From: Paenibacillus gallinarum
GTDB taxonomy: Bacteria; Bacillota; Bacilli; Paenibacillales; Paenibacillaceae
DNA length: 64,000 bases
Assembly (NCBI RefSeq): GCF_014836635.1
Contig: NZ_JACSQL010000002.1
Location: 248,001 to 312,000 of the forward strand
Direction of reading: 5' to 3'
Within the stretch, counting starts at the first letter, position 1. Every line of letters starts with the position of its first letter. Shown one piece after another: positions 53,982 through 64,000 of the stretch. Both the position numbers and the translations under genes were made by a program. The notes under the pieces were generated by a model that ran no database searches, was not told where the DNA came from, and was given only the letters and a program-made list of their open reading frames with translations.

Positions 53982-56900
53982 ATGAAACGAGTCGATGTCA
54001 AAGAAAAAGCTCGCGCTCGCGAGCAGCGAATCCTCAGTAAATGGAATGCAGAAGATACATTCAAAAAATCAATTGAGAATCGTGAAGGTAAGCCTAACTA
54101 CGTTTTTTATGAAGGACCTCCTACAGCGAACGGTGCTCCGCATATCGGGCACGTGCTGGGCCGCGTTATTAAAGATTTTGTAGGACGCTATCAAACGATG
54201 AACGGGTACCGTGTTGTTCGTAAAGCAGGATGGGATACCCACGGCCTTCCGGTAGAGCTTGGTGTTGAGAAACAGCTCGGCATCAACGGTAAACATGAAA
54301 TTGAGAATTACGGCGTAGAAGCTTTTATCAAGAAGTGTAAAGACAGCGTGTTTGAGTACGAACACAAATGGCGCGAACTAACCGAAGCGATCGGTTATTG
54401 GACGGATTTGGATCATCCATACGTTACACTCGATAACAAATACATCGAAAGTGTGTGGAATATTCTTGCAACGATCCATGACAAAGGACTTCTTTACCGC
54501 GGACATCGTGTTAGTCCATACTGCCCTTGCTGTCAGACAACGCTTAGTTCTCATGAAGTAGCTCAAGGTTATGAGGATGTTAAGGATCTCAGTGCAACAG
54601 CTAAATTCAAACTTAATGATCGTGATGAATACATTTTGGCTTGGACAACAACACCTTGGACGCTTCCTTCTCACGTGGCACTCGCTGTAAATCCAGACAT
54701 GGAATATGCACGAGTGAAGCAAGAAGACGGCACATACATCGTGGCGAAAAACTTGGTGGAAAAAGTGATGAAAGGCGATTATGAAGTTCTTTCTACGCTG
54801 AAAGGTTCGGAGCTGGTGGGTCTTACTTATACACCGCCGTTTAATTATATCAAAGCTGAAAAAACAAACGTGGTGGTTGGAGCAAGCTTTGTAACCGATG
54901 CTAGCGGTACAGGTATCGTTCATATGGCTCCTGCTCACGGGGAAGATGACTACAAAACTTGCCGTGAGAATGGAATCAGCTTTGTAAGTGTAGTAAATTC
55001 CGAAGGGAAGTACACAGAGGAAGTTACTGATTTTGCAGGACGTTTTGTAAAAGATTGCGACCTTGACATCGTGAAGTACTTGTCCGAACAAGGTACGCTT
55101 TACAGCAAAGAAAAAATCGAGCACAGCTATCCGTTCTGCTGGCGTTGTAAATCTCCGCTTCTCTATTATGCAATGGACAGCTGGTTCATCGAAACAACGG
55201 CTGTAAAAGATCAACTGATTGCCAATAACAATACCGTAGAGTGGTATCCTGGTCATGTTCGTGAAGGACGTTTCGGTAAGTTCCTTGAAGATCTCGTTGA
55301 CTGGAACATCAGCCGTAACCGCTACTGGGGTACTCCACTGAACGTATGGGTATGTCAGGACTGCGGCGGACAATTTTCACCGCATAGTCATGAAGAACTT
55401 CGTAAACATGCGGTAGGTGAGGTAAGTGCGGATCTGGAACTTCATAAGCCATATGTAGATGAAGTGAAAGTACACTGTACACACTGTGAAAATGGGGTAA
55501 TGGAAAGAACTTCTGAAGTGATTGATGTATGGTTTGACAGTGGTTCAATGCCATTTGCACAGCATCACTATCCTTTTGAGAATAAAGAAACTTTTGAACA
55601 GCAGTTTCCTGCGGACATGATCTGTGAAGGGATTGACCAGACTCGTGGCTGGTTCTACAGCTTGCTTGCGGTATCTACTTTATTCACCGGAAAAGCGCCT
55701 TATAAAGCGGTCATGGCAACAGGTCATATCCTAGATGAGAATGGACAAAAAATGTCCAAATCTAAAGGGAATGTAATCGATCCATGGGAAATCATTAATG
55801 AATATGGTACAGATGCATTCCGCTGGGCTCTCCTTGCAGACAGTGCGCCTTGGAACAGTAAACGTTTCTCCAAAGGGATCGTAGGCGAAGCAAAATCGAA
55901 AGTGATCGACACAATCGTAAATACACATGCGTTCCTTGCGCTGTATGCAGATATTGATGGTTATGATCCAAAAGAGCATCCGTTTAACGGTTCTGAGAAC
56001 AAGCTGGATCGCTGGGTGCTATCACGTCTGAACTCGCTCATCGCAAAAGTTCGTAAAGGACTTGAAGTGAATGACTTCCTGAATGCTGCGAAATCGATCG
56101 AAGTATTCGTTGATGAGCTGAGTAACTGGTATATCCGCCGTTCCCGTGATCGTTTCTGGGGAAGTGGTCTAAGCGCAGACAAACTGGCTGCTTATGGTAC
56201 GCTGACAGAAGTGCTGCTTACTTTGTCCAAAGTAATGGCTCCATTTACACCGATGTTGGCTGAAGATGTATACGGAAACCTTGGCGGTGAAGGTAGCGTT
56301 CACTTGGCTGATTATCCGGTTGCCAATGAATCTCTCATTGACGAAAAGCTCGAGCAAGATATGGAGACAGCACGTAATATTGTTGAACTTGCGCGGAACG
56401 TTCGTAATGAGACAGGAATCAAGACACGTCAGCCATTGTCAGCTCTAATTGTATCTCTACACCAAGATTTCGATCTGCCAGGATATGAAGAGATCATCAA
56501 AGAAGAGATCAATGTGAAAACAATTGAAGTAGAAACAAGCGACAGCGGCTTTGTTGATTTCTCATTGAAACTCAATCTGAAAGTAGCAGGTAAAAAGTAC
56601 GGTAAAAATGTAGGCTTCCTGCAAAACCATTTCAAAGGCATGACCGCTGACGAAACTCGTTCGGTTGTAGAATCTGGAGAATTCAACATTGTCTCACCAG
56701 AAGGAACTGAACTTCACGTTACTAGTGAGGAGCTTCTGATCGAGAAAAAAGCAAAAGAAGGATTTGCTGCAGCATCGGGCTATGGTCTGACTGTTGCGCT
56801 GAACACGGAGATCACACCAGAACTTGAGCAAGAAGGTTTGGTTCGCGAGGTCGTTCGTGCCGTTCAGGATACAAGAAAGAAACTGGATCTTCCGATTGAA

Positions 56901-57071
56901 AAACGAGTAAATCTTATGCTTGACGTTGATGATGAGCTGAAAGCGGCGATTGAAGCATTTGAAGATGTACTTCGTGAAAATGTGCTCGTAACCGATGTTT
57001 CCTTTGGTACTGCGGAGGATATGGAAAAAGTAGAAGCGGGATCTAAAACGATTGGTGTTAAAATCTCGTAA
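53982..57071 (+). CDS. ileS: Isoleucyl-tRNA synthetase, eukaryote-like type (IleS2)
   Basis: A 1029-residue class I synthetase. HIGH at 54-57 within [13 protein letters not shown], editing domain in the middle, KMSKS at 590-594 followed by KGN, and a C-terminal anticodon-binding region ([13 protein letters not shown]). The [13 protein letters not shown] and KMSKSKGN forms, the length, and no C-terminal Cys zinc finger fit IleS type 2 (as in eukaryotes and mupirocin-resistant bacteria), not the GPPYANG type of B. subtilis. The ATG at 53982 is chosen over a TTG two codons earlier. Control is by the T-box leader. A strong terminator follows. Confidence 0.95.
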   Translation: MKRVDVKEKARAREQRILSKWNAEDTFKKSIENREGKPNYVFYEGPPTANGAPHIGHVLGRVIKDFVGRYQTMNGYRVVRKAGWDTHGLPVELGVEKQLGINGKHEIENYGVEAFIKKCKDSVFEYEHKWRELTEAIGYWTDLDHPYVTLDNKYIESVWNILATIHDKGLLYRGHRVSPYCPCCQTTLSSHEVAQGYEDVKDLSATAKFKLNDRDEYILAWTTTPWTLPSHVALAVNPDMEYARVKQEDGTYIVAKNLVEKVMKGDYEVLSTLKGSELVGLTYTPPFNYIKAEKTNVVVGASFVTDASGTGIVHMAPAHGEDDYKTCRENGISFVSVVNSEGKYTEEVTDFAGRFVKDCDLDIVKYLSEQGTLYSKEKIEHSYPFCWRCKSPLLYYAMDSWFIETTAVKDQLIANNNTVEWYPGHVREGRFGKFLEDLVDWNISRNRYWGTPLNVWVCQDCGGQFSPHSHEELRKHAVGEVSADLELHKPYVDEVKVHCTHCENGVMERTSEVIDVWFDSGSMPFAQHHYPFENKETFEQQFPADMICEGIDQTRGWFYSLLAVSTLFTGKAPYKAVMATGHILDENGQKMSKSKGNVIDPWEIINEYGTDAFRWALLADSAPWNSKRFSKGIVGEAKSKVIDTIVNTHAFLALYADIDGYDPKEHPFNGSENKLDRWVLSRLNSLIAKVRKGLEVNDFLNAAKSIEVFVDELSNWYIRRSRDRFWGSGLSADKLAAYGTLTEVLLTLSKVMAPFTPMLAEDVYGNLGGEGSVHLADYPVANESLIDEKLEQDMETARNIVELARNVRNETGIKTRQPLSALIVSLHQDFDLPGYEEIIKEEINVKTIEVETSDSGFVDFSLKLNLKVAGKKYGKNVGFLQNHFKGMTADETRSVVESGEFNIVSPEGTELHVTSEELLIEKKAKEGFAAASGYGLTVALNTEITPELEQEGLVREVVRAVQDTRKKLDLPIEKRVNLMLDVDDELKAAIEAFEDVLRENVLVTDVSFGTAEDMEKVEAGSKTIGVKIS

Positions 57072-57138
57072 GATATTAAAACGGTAGAGGCTAATTCGGT
57101 TTTAAAGCGGATATAATAGCATAAAGAACGATATGCAA

Positions 57139-57194
57139 AAAACGAGCCTGAGGGAAAATATAATTTTCCCCTGGCTCGTTTCCGCTTTTTTTTA
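57139..57194 (+). terminator. Rho-independent terminator after ileS
   Basis: AACGAGCC (57141-57148) pairs with GGCTCGTT (57173-57180), with an inner GGGAAAAT/ATTTTCCC stem; a run of eight T follows. Confidence 0.92.
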
Positions 57195-57226
57195 ATCCTA
57201 TGAAGGAAAGGATAAGACCATTAGCG

Positions 57227-57562
57227 ATGACCACAAATCAGAAAGCATCGGATGAAATAAAAGAACTTGAAGAGCAAATTGATGAGATGCACGGGTTGTT
57301 ACAAAAATTAGCTATGAGCCTGGAGAAGTCACGGATTGCGGATTATACACAGCTCTTGTATAGACCGGCGCGACTCATCTGGCTTAATATTCTTTCAGGT
57401 ACGGCAAGAGGAGTCGGAATAGCGATTGGTTTTACCTTTTTTGCAGCAACAATCATATATCTCCTTCAGATGCTGGGAGCGTTAAATCTACCTATTGTTG
57501 GAGACTACATTGCAGATATTGTGCGTATTGTTCAAAGACAATTAGAACTTGATACGTTGTAA
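57227..57562 (+). CDS. DUF5665 membrane protein
   Basis: A 111-residue protein with an N-terminal coiled-coil segment (SDEIKELEEQIDEMHGLLQK), basic linker and one or two hydrophobic helices (about 61-84 and 86-95). The sequence YRPARLIWLNILSGTARGVGIAIGFT is the DUF5665 signature. Function unknown. An upstream ATG at 57200 has no ribosome binding site; AAGGAAAGG precedes the ATG at 57227, although at long spacing. Start uncertain. Confidence 0.7.
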   Translation: MTTNQKASDEIKELEEQIDEMHGLLQKLAMSLEKSRIADYTQLLYRPARLIWLNILSGTARGVGIAIGFTFFAATIIYLLQMLGALNLPIVGDYIADIVRIVQRQLELDTL

Positions 57563-57582
57563 TATCATCAGTGTAGCCTTAG

Positions 57583-58323
57583 CTATTCATCATCTGGAAT
57601 GACATCAGGTGCGAGGATGTTCATTCCTTCGTCATCCTCAAGGTATTTACGATACTGATTATTACGTAAAACATAAACATTTTCACCATAGATATCAGTT
57701 GCTAGAAAGCTTTCGTAAGCTTCCACGCATCCATCAATTTCTTCGGATGCTTCAATGTACATCGCATTGTAATCATCAACATTATTGCTTTCAGCAAGAG
57801 CGGGCGTATTGGAGTTACCCCAGCTCTCAACGATTTGCCAGGCATCTTCGCCGTCAAAGCCATTCTGAGTATCCTTTTCGTCTAGACTTGTTCTGCCAAA
57901 TGGAGGGGTAAGGAACTCTTCTTCCACCGGACGATCATTAGAAACGACCGTTTCGGGGGCATGTTCTCTACAATAAATGGTATAGGGTACAGCTTCTAGC
58001 CGTTCATAAGGAATCGGTTTACTACATACGGCACATGTGCCGTAGTCACCTTTTTCCATAAGGGCTAAGGCAGAATCGATGCGTTCAAGCATAAATTCAT
58101 CATGTTCGTTTAAGGAAATGTCTTTTGCTCGTTCGAACATTTCAGTACCTACATCACCTGGATGATTATCAATCGTGGAAAGTTCTCCTACTTCATAACG
58201 CATGGAACCGCTAAGGCCATAGTGATCATTGGTTTTGTCACGGTGTTCAATATCTTGTTTTCGCTCAAGAAGCTGCTTGTGCAAACCTTTCATTTCTTGC
58301 TTGCTAAGATGCGTCATGGGCAT
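57583..58323 (-). CDS. YteA family DksA/TraR zinc-finger protein
   Basis: A 246-residue protein. N-terminal coiled coil with HLSKQEMKGLHKQLLERKQD, acidic DNHPGDVGTEMFERAKD loop similar to the DksA tip, and a zinc finger CAVCSKPIPYERLEA ... CREH (C-x2-C and C-x2-H). The C-terminal ~110 residues are acidic and carry a YESFLATDIYGENVYVLRNNQYR motif typical of YteA-type sporulation proteins. DksA-like proteins bind RNA polymerase. It sits where B. subtilis has ylyA (ileS-ylyA-lspA) but on the opposite strand. ATG behind AAAGGAG. It has only 20 bp to the convergent gene, with no obvious terminator. Confidence 0.88.
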   Translation of the reverse strand: MPMTHLSKQEMKGLHKQLLERKQDIEHRDKTNDHYGLSGSMRYEVGELSTIDNHPGDVGTEMFERAKDISLNEHDEFMLERIDSALALMEKGDYGTCAVCSKPIPYERLEAVPYTIYCREHAPETVVSNDRPVEEEFLTPPFGRTSLDEKDTQNGFDGEDAWQIVESWGNSNTPALAESNNVDDYNAMYIEASEEIDGCVEAYESFLATDIYGENVYVLRNNQYRKYLEDDEGMNILAPDVIPDDE

Positions 58324-58549
58324 GAATGCTCCTTTACATGTTACTGACTTGTGTAGTAATAAAATTGGACTGTCTGGTGTCTGTATAGAGTGCTCAAAAA
58401 GCAAAGGTTTTAGAGAAGGTGTATTTTGCATAATCGGGAGTGAACTCTCTCTATCACTTCAAATAGACGCTGTTCCAGCGGGTGTGCTACAATAAATAAG
58501 GCATTACCCATCGAATGGTAAAAGACAAGAACGGAGTGACAAAAACACA

Positions 58550-59038
58550 GTGATCTATTACGTTATTGCTTTCATTATTTTCCTAGTGGATCAAGGAACT
58601 AAATGGCTCGTCAAAACCAATATGGATTTGGGCCAAGAAATTTCGGTGATCGGAGACTTTTTCTATATTACTTCTCACCGTAACCGAGGAGCGGCATTCG
58701 GTATTCTCCAAGATCAGCGTTGGTTTTTTATTGTAGTAACCATTATTGTGGTAATCGCACTCGTTTGGTATATCCAAAAAATTAAATCCCAGCCGGATAA
58801 ATTGCTCCCACTGGCTTTATCGCTAGTTCTTGCTGGAGCTATTGGTAACTTTTTGGATCGCCTGCTAATGGGTGAAGTCGTTGATTTCTTTAAATTTAAT
58901 TTTGGAAGCTATACGTTTCCGATCTTTAACGTTGCCGATTCTGCGATTGTAGTGGGTGTAGCTCTTATTATCTTGGACACACTACTTGAAACAAGAAGAG
59001 AAAAGCGACGTGAAGGTCAACAAGAAGGGAAGGAATAA
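58550..59038 (+). CDS. lspA: Lipoprotein signal peptidase LspA
   Basis: A 162-residue membrane aspartyl protease with four helices that cleaves prolipoproteins (such as OppA here) before the lipidated Cys. Catalytic aspartates lie in GNFLDRLLMGEVVDFF and FNVADSAIVVGV; N-terminal DQGTKWLVK. GTG start, ribosome binding site ACGGAG at rather long spacing. rluD follows after 2 bp. Confidence 0.95.
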   Translation: MIYYVIAFIIFLVDQGTKWLVKTNMDLGQEISVIGDFFYITSHRNRGAAFGILQDQRWFFIVVTIIVVIALVWYIQKIKSQPDKLLPLALSLVLAGAIGNFLDRLLMGEVVDFFKFNFGSYTFPIFNVADSAIVVGVALIILDTLLETRREKRREGQQEGKE

Positions 59039-59040
59039 AG

Positions 59041-59982
59041 ATGACAGATCGGTCCGAACAAGAATCGGCTCAAGACATCCAGGAGTGGACCGTCACTGCT
59101 GATTATGCAAAGGAACGAATTGATAAATATATTACGGAAAGCATGGATGACGTTTCCCGTTCTCAGGTTCAATTGTGGATTGCAGACGGTCATGTTACCG
59201 TAAACGGCGCAAAAGTAAAATCGAACTATAAGCTCAGTGAAGGAGACCGCATTACGGTTATCGTTCCAGAGCCGACAGCAGTAGAAATCATTCCTGAAAA
59301 TATCCCGCTAAATGTGGTATATGAAGATGCAAGCGTCATTGTAGTGAACAAACAAAGAGGACTTGTTGTACACCCGGCGCCTGGTCATACTTCAGGAACT
59401 CTGGTGAATGCACTTATGTATCATTGTAAAGATTTGTCCGGTATTAACGGCGAACTTCGTCCCGGAATTGTTCACCGGATTGATAAAGATACATCGGGTC
59501 TTCTCATGGCTGCTAAGAATGACAAGGCGCATGCCTCACTTGCTGCTCAGCTGAAAGAGCATAGTGTGAATCGCCGTTATATCGCGCTGGTACATGGTCA
59601 TGTACAGCATGATCAGGGAACCGTGGATGCTCCTATTGGTCGAGACACAAATGACCGTAAAATGTTTACCGTAACAGATCGCAATAGCAAAGAAGCGATA
59701 ACACATTTTACTGTATTAGAACGTCTTGGCGACTATACACTGCTTGAATTGAAGCTGGAGACAGGCCGTACACATCAGATCAGAGTACACATGAAGTTTA
59801 TTGGTCATCCTCTGGTTGGTGATCCAATGTATGGCCGGAATAAAGGGATAAAAATGAATGGCCAAGCACTTCATGCGCAAACGCTTGGTTTTGTGCACCC
59901 GGATACAGGGGAACAGATGGAGTTTACCGCTCCTTTGCCGCAAGATATGGAAGATGTGCTTGCTTCTTTGCGAAGCAGGTAG
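59041..59982 (+). CDS. ylyB: RluD-type 23S rRNA pseudouridine synthase (YlyB)
   Basis: A 313-residue enzyme. N-terminal S4 domain (about 20-80, RIDKYITESMDDVSRSQVQLWI), catalytic region GIVHRIDKDTSGLLMAAKND with the active-site Asp, and the late GRTHQIRVHM motif. Downstream of lspA as ylyB is in B. subtilis. AAGG sits just before the ATG at the end of lspA. The exact rRNA position modified is inferred only from the RluC/RluD family. Confidence 0.94.
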   Translation: MTDRSEQESAQDIQEWTVTADYAKERIDKYITESMDDVSRSQVQLWIADGHVTVNGAKVKSNYKLSEGDRITVIVPEPTAVEIIPENIPLNVVYEDASVIVVNKQRGLVVHPAPGHTSGTLVNALMYHCKDLSGINGELRPGIVHRIDKDTSGLLMAAKNDKAHASLAAQLKEHSVNRRYIALVHGHVQHDQGTVDAPIGRDTNDRKMFTVTDRNSKEAITHFTVLERLGDYTLLELKLETGRTHQIRVHMKFIGHPLVGDPMYGRNKGIKMNGQALHAQTLGFVHPDTGEQMEFTAPLPQDMEDVLASLRSR

Positions 59983-60017
59983 TTAATTTTTAACTTTAAG
60001 TTTAAAACCAGTTCATT

Positions 60018-60051
60018 AAGAGTGTCGCTTTAAGCGGCGCTCTTTTTTTTG
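60018..60051 (+). terminator. Rho-independent terminator after rluD-type gene
   Basis: AAGAGTGTCGCTT pairs with AAGCGGCGCTCTT, then TTTTTTTT. The ~200 bp to the next start hold nothing else that I can name. Confidence 0.92.
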
Positions 60052-60257
60052 TGCTTCATTCATAATTAATGGTGCTTTCGTGCAAACTAAATGAAAAGCT
60101 TAAAACGTATAATATTGGGTATATAGTGTTATAAGCGTCACTCAGCATAAAATGATAGTGCAAATGATCGGATGTATAGTCCATGGTTTTAACGAACAGA
60201 ATCCTTCATATTTATACATGGAGATATTCGTTACACAAGGAGATGAAGATACGCGAT

Positions 60258-61511
60258 ATGAGTACTAATAAATATCAAGAAACTTTCATTCAAACAAGTT
60301 TTGCCGATCGAATCGGCGGTGCGAACTATGGTAAAGACACAAACATTTATAAATTCGAAAAAATAAAACGAGCAAAACAAGCAGCAAAAAAGGACTTCCC
60401 AAATATTGAACTCATTGACCTTGGGGTTGGTGAACCAGATGAGATGGCAGACGCAGGGATTGTTGCGAGGCTTGCTGAAGAAGCTGCAAAGGCCGAAAAT
60501 CGTGGTTACGCGGATAACGGAATTCCTGAATTTAAAGAAGCTGCCGCTAAATACTTAGAAGAAGTGTTTGGGGTAGAAGGGATTGATCCTGTATCCGAAG
60601 TGGTACATTCCATCGGTTCCAAACCAGCGCTAGCTATGATACCATCTGTATTTATTAATCCAGGGGATGTTGCGATCCTGACTGTACCTGGTTACCCTGT
60701 TCTCGGAACTCACACCAAATATTTGGGCGGAGAAGTGTACAACGTACAGCTCACCAAAGAAAACAACTTCTTGCCGGATTTAGCATCCATTCCAGAGGAA
60801 GTAGCTCACCGAGCGAAGCTGCTTTATTTGAATTATCCGAATAACCCAACAGGGGCAAGTGCGACTACAGAATTTTTTACTGAGGTTGTAGAATGGGCTA
60901 AAAAATACAACGTTATCATTGTACATGATGCTCCTTATGCTGCGCTTACGTATGATGGTCTGAAGCCGCTGAGTTTCTTATCCGTGCCCGGAGCGAAGGA
61001 TGTGGGCGTTGAGCTTCACTCCCTGTCCAAATCCTACAACATGACAGGATGGCGTATTGGCTTTGTTGCGGGTAACCCTCTTATTGTGAAAGCATTCAGC
61101 GATGTAAAGGATAACAATGATTCGGGTCAGTTTATAGCGATTCAAAAAGCGGCAGCGTATGGATTGTCTCATCCTGAAATCACAGAAAAGATTGCAGAGA
61201 AATATTCTCGTCGTCACGACATGCTGGTGGAAGCTCTTAACGAGCTTGGATTCAGAGCGGAGAAGCCTAAAGGTTCTTTCTTCTTATATGTGGAAGCTCC
61301 TAAAGGGATCAAAGGCGGACGTCGTTTCGAATCAGGGGAAGACTTCTCCCAATTCCTAATTCGCGAGAAGTTAATCTCCACTGTACCTTGGGATGATGCA
61401 GGTAACTTTGTTCGCTTCTCCGTTACGTTTGAAGCCAAAGGCGAAGCTGAGGAGAGACGTGTGATTGAAGAAATCAAACGCCGCTTAAGCGACGTAGAGT
61501 TTGAGTTTTAA
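60258..61511 (+). CDS. dapL: LL-diaminopimelate aminotransferase DapL type
   Basis: A 417-residue fold-type I PLP aminotransferase converting tetrahydrodipicolinate directly to LL-DAP. PLP lysine in HSLSKSYNMTGWRIGF, NYPNNPTGA, NRGYADNGIPEFKEA and the C-terminal VRFSVTFEAKGEAEE. The N-terminal FADRIGGANYGKDTN differs from PatA of B. subtilis. AAGGAG is at 60238-60243; the first ATG after it overlaps it, so I choose the next one. Monocistronic with terminator. An alternative is a general aspartate-family aminotransferase, which motifs alone cannot exclude. Confidence 0.8.
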   Translation: MSTNKYQETFIQTSFADRIGGANYGKDTNIYKFEKIKRAKQAAKKDFPNIELIDLGVGEPDEMADAGIVARLAEEAAKAENRGYADNGIPEFKEAAAKYLEEVFGVEGIDPVSEVVHSIGSKPALAMIPSVFINPGDVAILTVPGYPVLGTHTKYLGGEVYNVQLTKENNFLPDLASIPEEVAHRAKLLYLNYPNNPTGASATTEFFTEVVEWAKKYNVIIVHDAPYAALTYDGLKPLSFLSVPGAKDVGVELHSLSKSYNMTGWRIGFVAGNPLIVKAFSDVKDNNDSGQFIAIQKAAAYGLSHPEITEKIAEKYSRRHDMLVEALNELGFRAEKPKGSFFLYVEAPKGIKGGRRFESGEDFSQFLIREKLISTVPWDDAGNFVRFSVTFEAKGEAEERRVIEEIKRRLSDVEFEF

Positions 61512-61537
61512 TACTCATTCTATGAATTCGGTTAATG

Positions 61538-61576
61538 AAAAGGATGTAACCTTTTAGGTTATGTCCTTTTTCCTTT
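61538..61576 (+). terminator. Rho-independent terminator after dapL
   Basis: AAAAGGATGTAACCT pairs with AGGTTATGTCCTTTT around a short loop, then a T/C-rich tail. Confidence 0.85.
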
Positions 61577-61711
61577 TGAACAGCTATCTACAGCGGATTA
61601 ATTGTAAAGAAACACATGTGATACATTTCACAATATTGTCAAAGTTAGGGCGACAAAAGGAAAAATTTCAAGCTACAATAAGGCTATAAAATAAAGAGGG
61701 GGACGTTACTA

Positions 61712-61804
61712 ATGGCGTTTATTGCAATGGTTGCGTTGATTATGGTCTTGGGGTTCACTGGAGTTACTATTCTCTTTAAAAGATTGGCGAAAGACGATCA
61801 CTAA
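61712..61804 (+). CDS. Small membrane peptide (30 aa)
   Basis: A 30-residue ORF: one hydrophobic helix (AFIAMVALIMVLGFTGVTILF) and a charged tail (KRLAKDDH). The ribosome binding site GAGGGGGA lies ten bases upstream, and a terminator follows about 50 bp later, so it looks like a genuine independent gene. The basic residues right after the helix suggest the C-terminus stays in the cytoplasm. I do not recognise a family. A CGACAAA, similar to the reverse 0A box, is at about 61649. Function unknown. Confidence 0.6.
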   Translation: MAFIAMVALIMVLGFTGVTILFKRLAKDDH

Positions 61805-61852
61805 TTAAATTAAGAACTGACAATATATATGAACAGAATATAAATTTAGATA

Positions 61853-61884
61853 AGGACCTGAAGTTGTCAGGTTCTTATTTTTTT
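61853..61884 (+). terminator. Rho-independent terminator after the 30-residue peptide gene
   Basis: AGGACCTGA pairs with TCAGGTTCTT, then TATTTTTTTG. Confidence 0.82.
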
Positions 61885-62019
61885 GAGAATAGATAAAAAA
61901 GATGGATATTTATACATAATTAACGTATAATTATAAAAATAAGAGCAATTAAACTGCATAATGATAGGTGTGGAATGTATAAAACTATGTGCTATAAACC
62001 CTTTATATTTATCCAGGTG

Positions 62020-62048
62020 TTGACAGAGGATAAGCTATCTGTCATAAT
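62020..62048 (+). promoter_or_regulatory. Sigma-A promoter of the pyr operon
   Basis: TTGACA (62020-62025), 17-bp spacer, CATAAT (62043-62048): nearly perfect. Transcription should begin near 62055. Confidence 0.88.
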
Positions 62049-62062
62049 TCATGTCAATGAAG

Positions 62063-62110
62063 ATTTGTTTGAAACTGGATTAATCCTGAGAGATTAACAT
62101 TCAGACAAAT
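62063..62110 (+). ncRNA. PyrR-type hexaloop hairpin, first copy
   Basis: Lower stem ATTTGTTTGAA (62063-62073) with TTCAGACAAAT (62100-62110), internal loop with TGGA, upper stem TTAATC/GATTAA and hexaloop CTGAGA (62086-62091). This fits the PyrR-binding pattern (CNGNGA loop and purine-rich 5' bulge), but it precedes the canonical element below and has no terminator of its own. Confidence 0.6.
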
Positions 62111-62122
62111 ACATGAATAGCA

Positions 62123-62153
62123 CCTTTAAATCAGTCCCGTGAGACTGGCAAGG
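62123..62153 (+). ncRNA. PyrR-binding element (anti-antiterminator)
   Basis: CCTT (62123-62126) pairs with AAGG (62150-62153); upper stem CAGTC/GACTG and hexaloop CCGTGA (62137-62142), the classical PyrR binding site. TGGCAAGG (62146-62153) can instead pair with CCTTGCCA (62249-62256), which blocks the terminator. PyrR with UMP would stabilise this hairpin and cause termination. Confidence 0.88.
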
Positions 62154-62242
62154 TAACGTGATTGGACCCGAGCGAAGCTGCGGCTTTTGTGTCGGATGTC
62201 CATGTAGAGCTTAATGACCCGGCGTACGCCTGCCGCGGTTAT

Positions 62243-63806
<1,564 letters not shown>

Positions 63807-63921
63807 TAAAAGATTATAAAAAAATATAGGCATTTGATAACCCTTGCAACAGTCAAAACATACAATTTAAACATAATGTCCGTTGTTACGATAAAACGGT
63901 ACCGGAGCGGAGGATATATAC

Positions 63922-64000
63922 ATGTTACAAATGATTAAAAATGCAAGTGTATTAAATAAAGCAGGGGCACTCGAACAAAAGAACATTCTCATTTCCGAAG
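63922..64000 (+). CDS. pyrC: Dihydroorotase PyrC, N-terminal fragment
   Basis: The window ends after 26 codons: LQMIKNASVLNKAGALEQKN followed by ILISE, the typical start of PyrC-type amidohydrolases. The ribosome binding site CGGAGGA precedes the ATG by eight bases. It begins 115 bp after pyrB. The call rests on position and N-terminal pattern. Confidence 0.75.
   Translation, partial: MLQMIKNASVLNKAGALEQKNILISE

Noticed and set aside
54378..55373. Long - strand ORF (331 codons) inside ileS
   Set aside because: Lies entirely opposite the IleS catalytic and editing domains, with implausible Cys/Phe/His-rich composition and no ribosome binding site. A shadow of a biased + strand gene.

Overview
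The window reads as chromosomal DNA of a low-to-mid-GC, endospore-forming Firmicute, most likely Paenibacillus or a close relative (inferred from gene content and order, not from a database search). Supporting points are the spoIIGA-sigE-sigG block, spoVD, a RsfA-type prespore regulator and a YteA-type protein (sporulation); bshC (bacillithiol); the DNPR motif of MurE (meso-DAP wall); a DapL-type aminotransferase; an IleS of the long eukaryote-like type; and frequent TTG/GTG starts behind strong GGAGG ribosome binding sites. Nearly all genes are on the + strand. I see no rRNA, tRNA, CRISPR array, IS element or prophage.

Layout. (1) 1-9.5 kb: single genes and small units, each closed by a clear terminator: YpuI-like, DUF1540, DUF4190-like, a lytic transglycosylase, nifS-like/thiI (tRNA thiolation), two divergent TerC genes, a LiaI-like membrane protein, typA-ylaH. 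(2) 9.5-17.5 kb: an LCP cell-wall ligase, the PIN-PhoH protein YlaK, a convergent pair of poorly characterised exported proteins (12.4-14.8 kb), DUF2626, a RsfA-family regulator, panE and DUF3397. (3) 17.6-23.4 kb: a complete oligopeptide ABC transporter, oppABCDF. (4) 23.5-46.2 kb: bshC-ahcY followed by the division and cell wall (dcw) cluster mraZ-rsmH-ftsL-pbpB-spoVD-murE-murF-mraY-murD-ftsW/spoVE-murG-(337-bp gap)-murA-divIB-ftsA-ftsZ. murB, which lies after murG in Bacillus subtilis, is absent. (5) 46.2-48.9 kb: spoIIGA-sigE-sigG, the switch from division to compartment-specific sporulation transcription. (6) 49-57 kb: ylmC-pgeF-ylmE-sepF-ylmG-ylmH-divIVA (division-site placement and assembly), then ileS behind an isoleucine T-box. 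(7) 57-64 kb: DUF5665, a YteA/DksA-like gene on the - strand, lspA-rluD, dapL, a 30-residue membrane peptide, and the start of the pyrimidine operon pyrR-pyrB-pyrC with a PyrR attenuator.

How it fits together: most of the window makes, cross-links and divides the peptidoglycan wall and redirects that machinery for sporulation. DapL supplies the meso-DAP branch; MurE/F/D, MraY, MurG and MurA make lipid II; FtsW/SpoVE and the two PBPs polymerise it; FtsA, FtsZ, SepF, YlmG, DivIVA, FtsL and DivIB place and build the septum; SpoIIGA activates SigE at that septum.

Regulatory sequence is the richest source of less obvious signals: a MraZ-box operator on the mraZ promoter, a SigH-like promoter before ftsA, a Spo0A-type promoter with 21-bp spacing before spoIIGA, an apparent CTG start for spoIIGA, a large inverted repeat between ftsA and ftsZ, repeated TGTCACA elements between murG and murA, and two PyrR-type hexaloop hairpins in tandem before pyrR. 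I found no complete novel system. The least explained genes are the convergent exported pair at 12.4-14.8 kb and the 30-residue membrane peptide at 61.7 kb.
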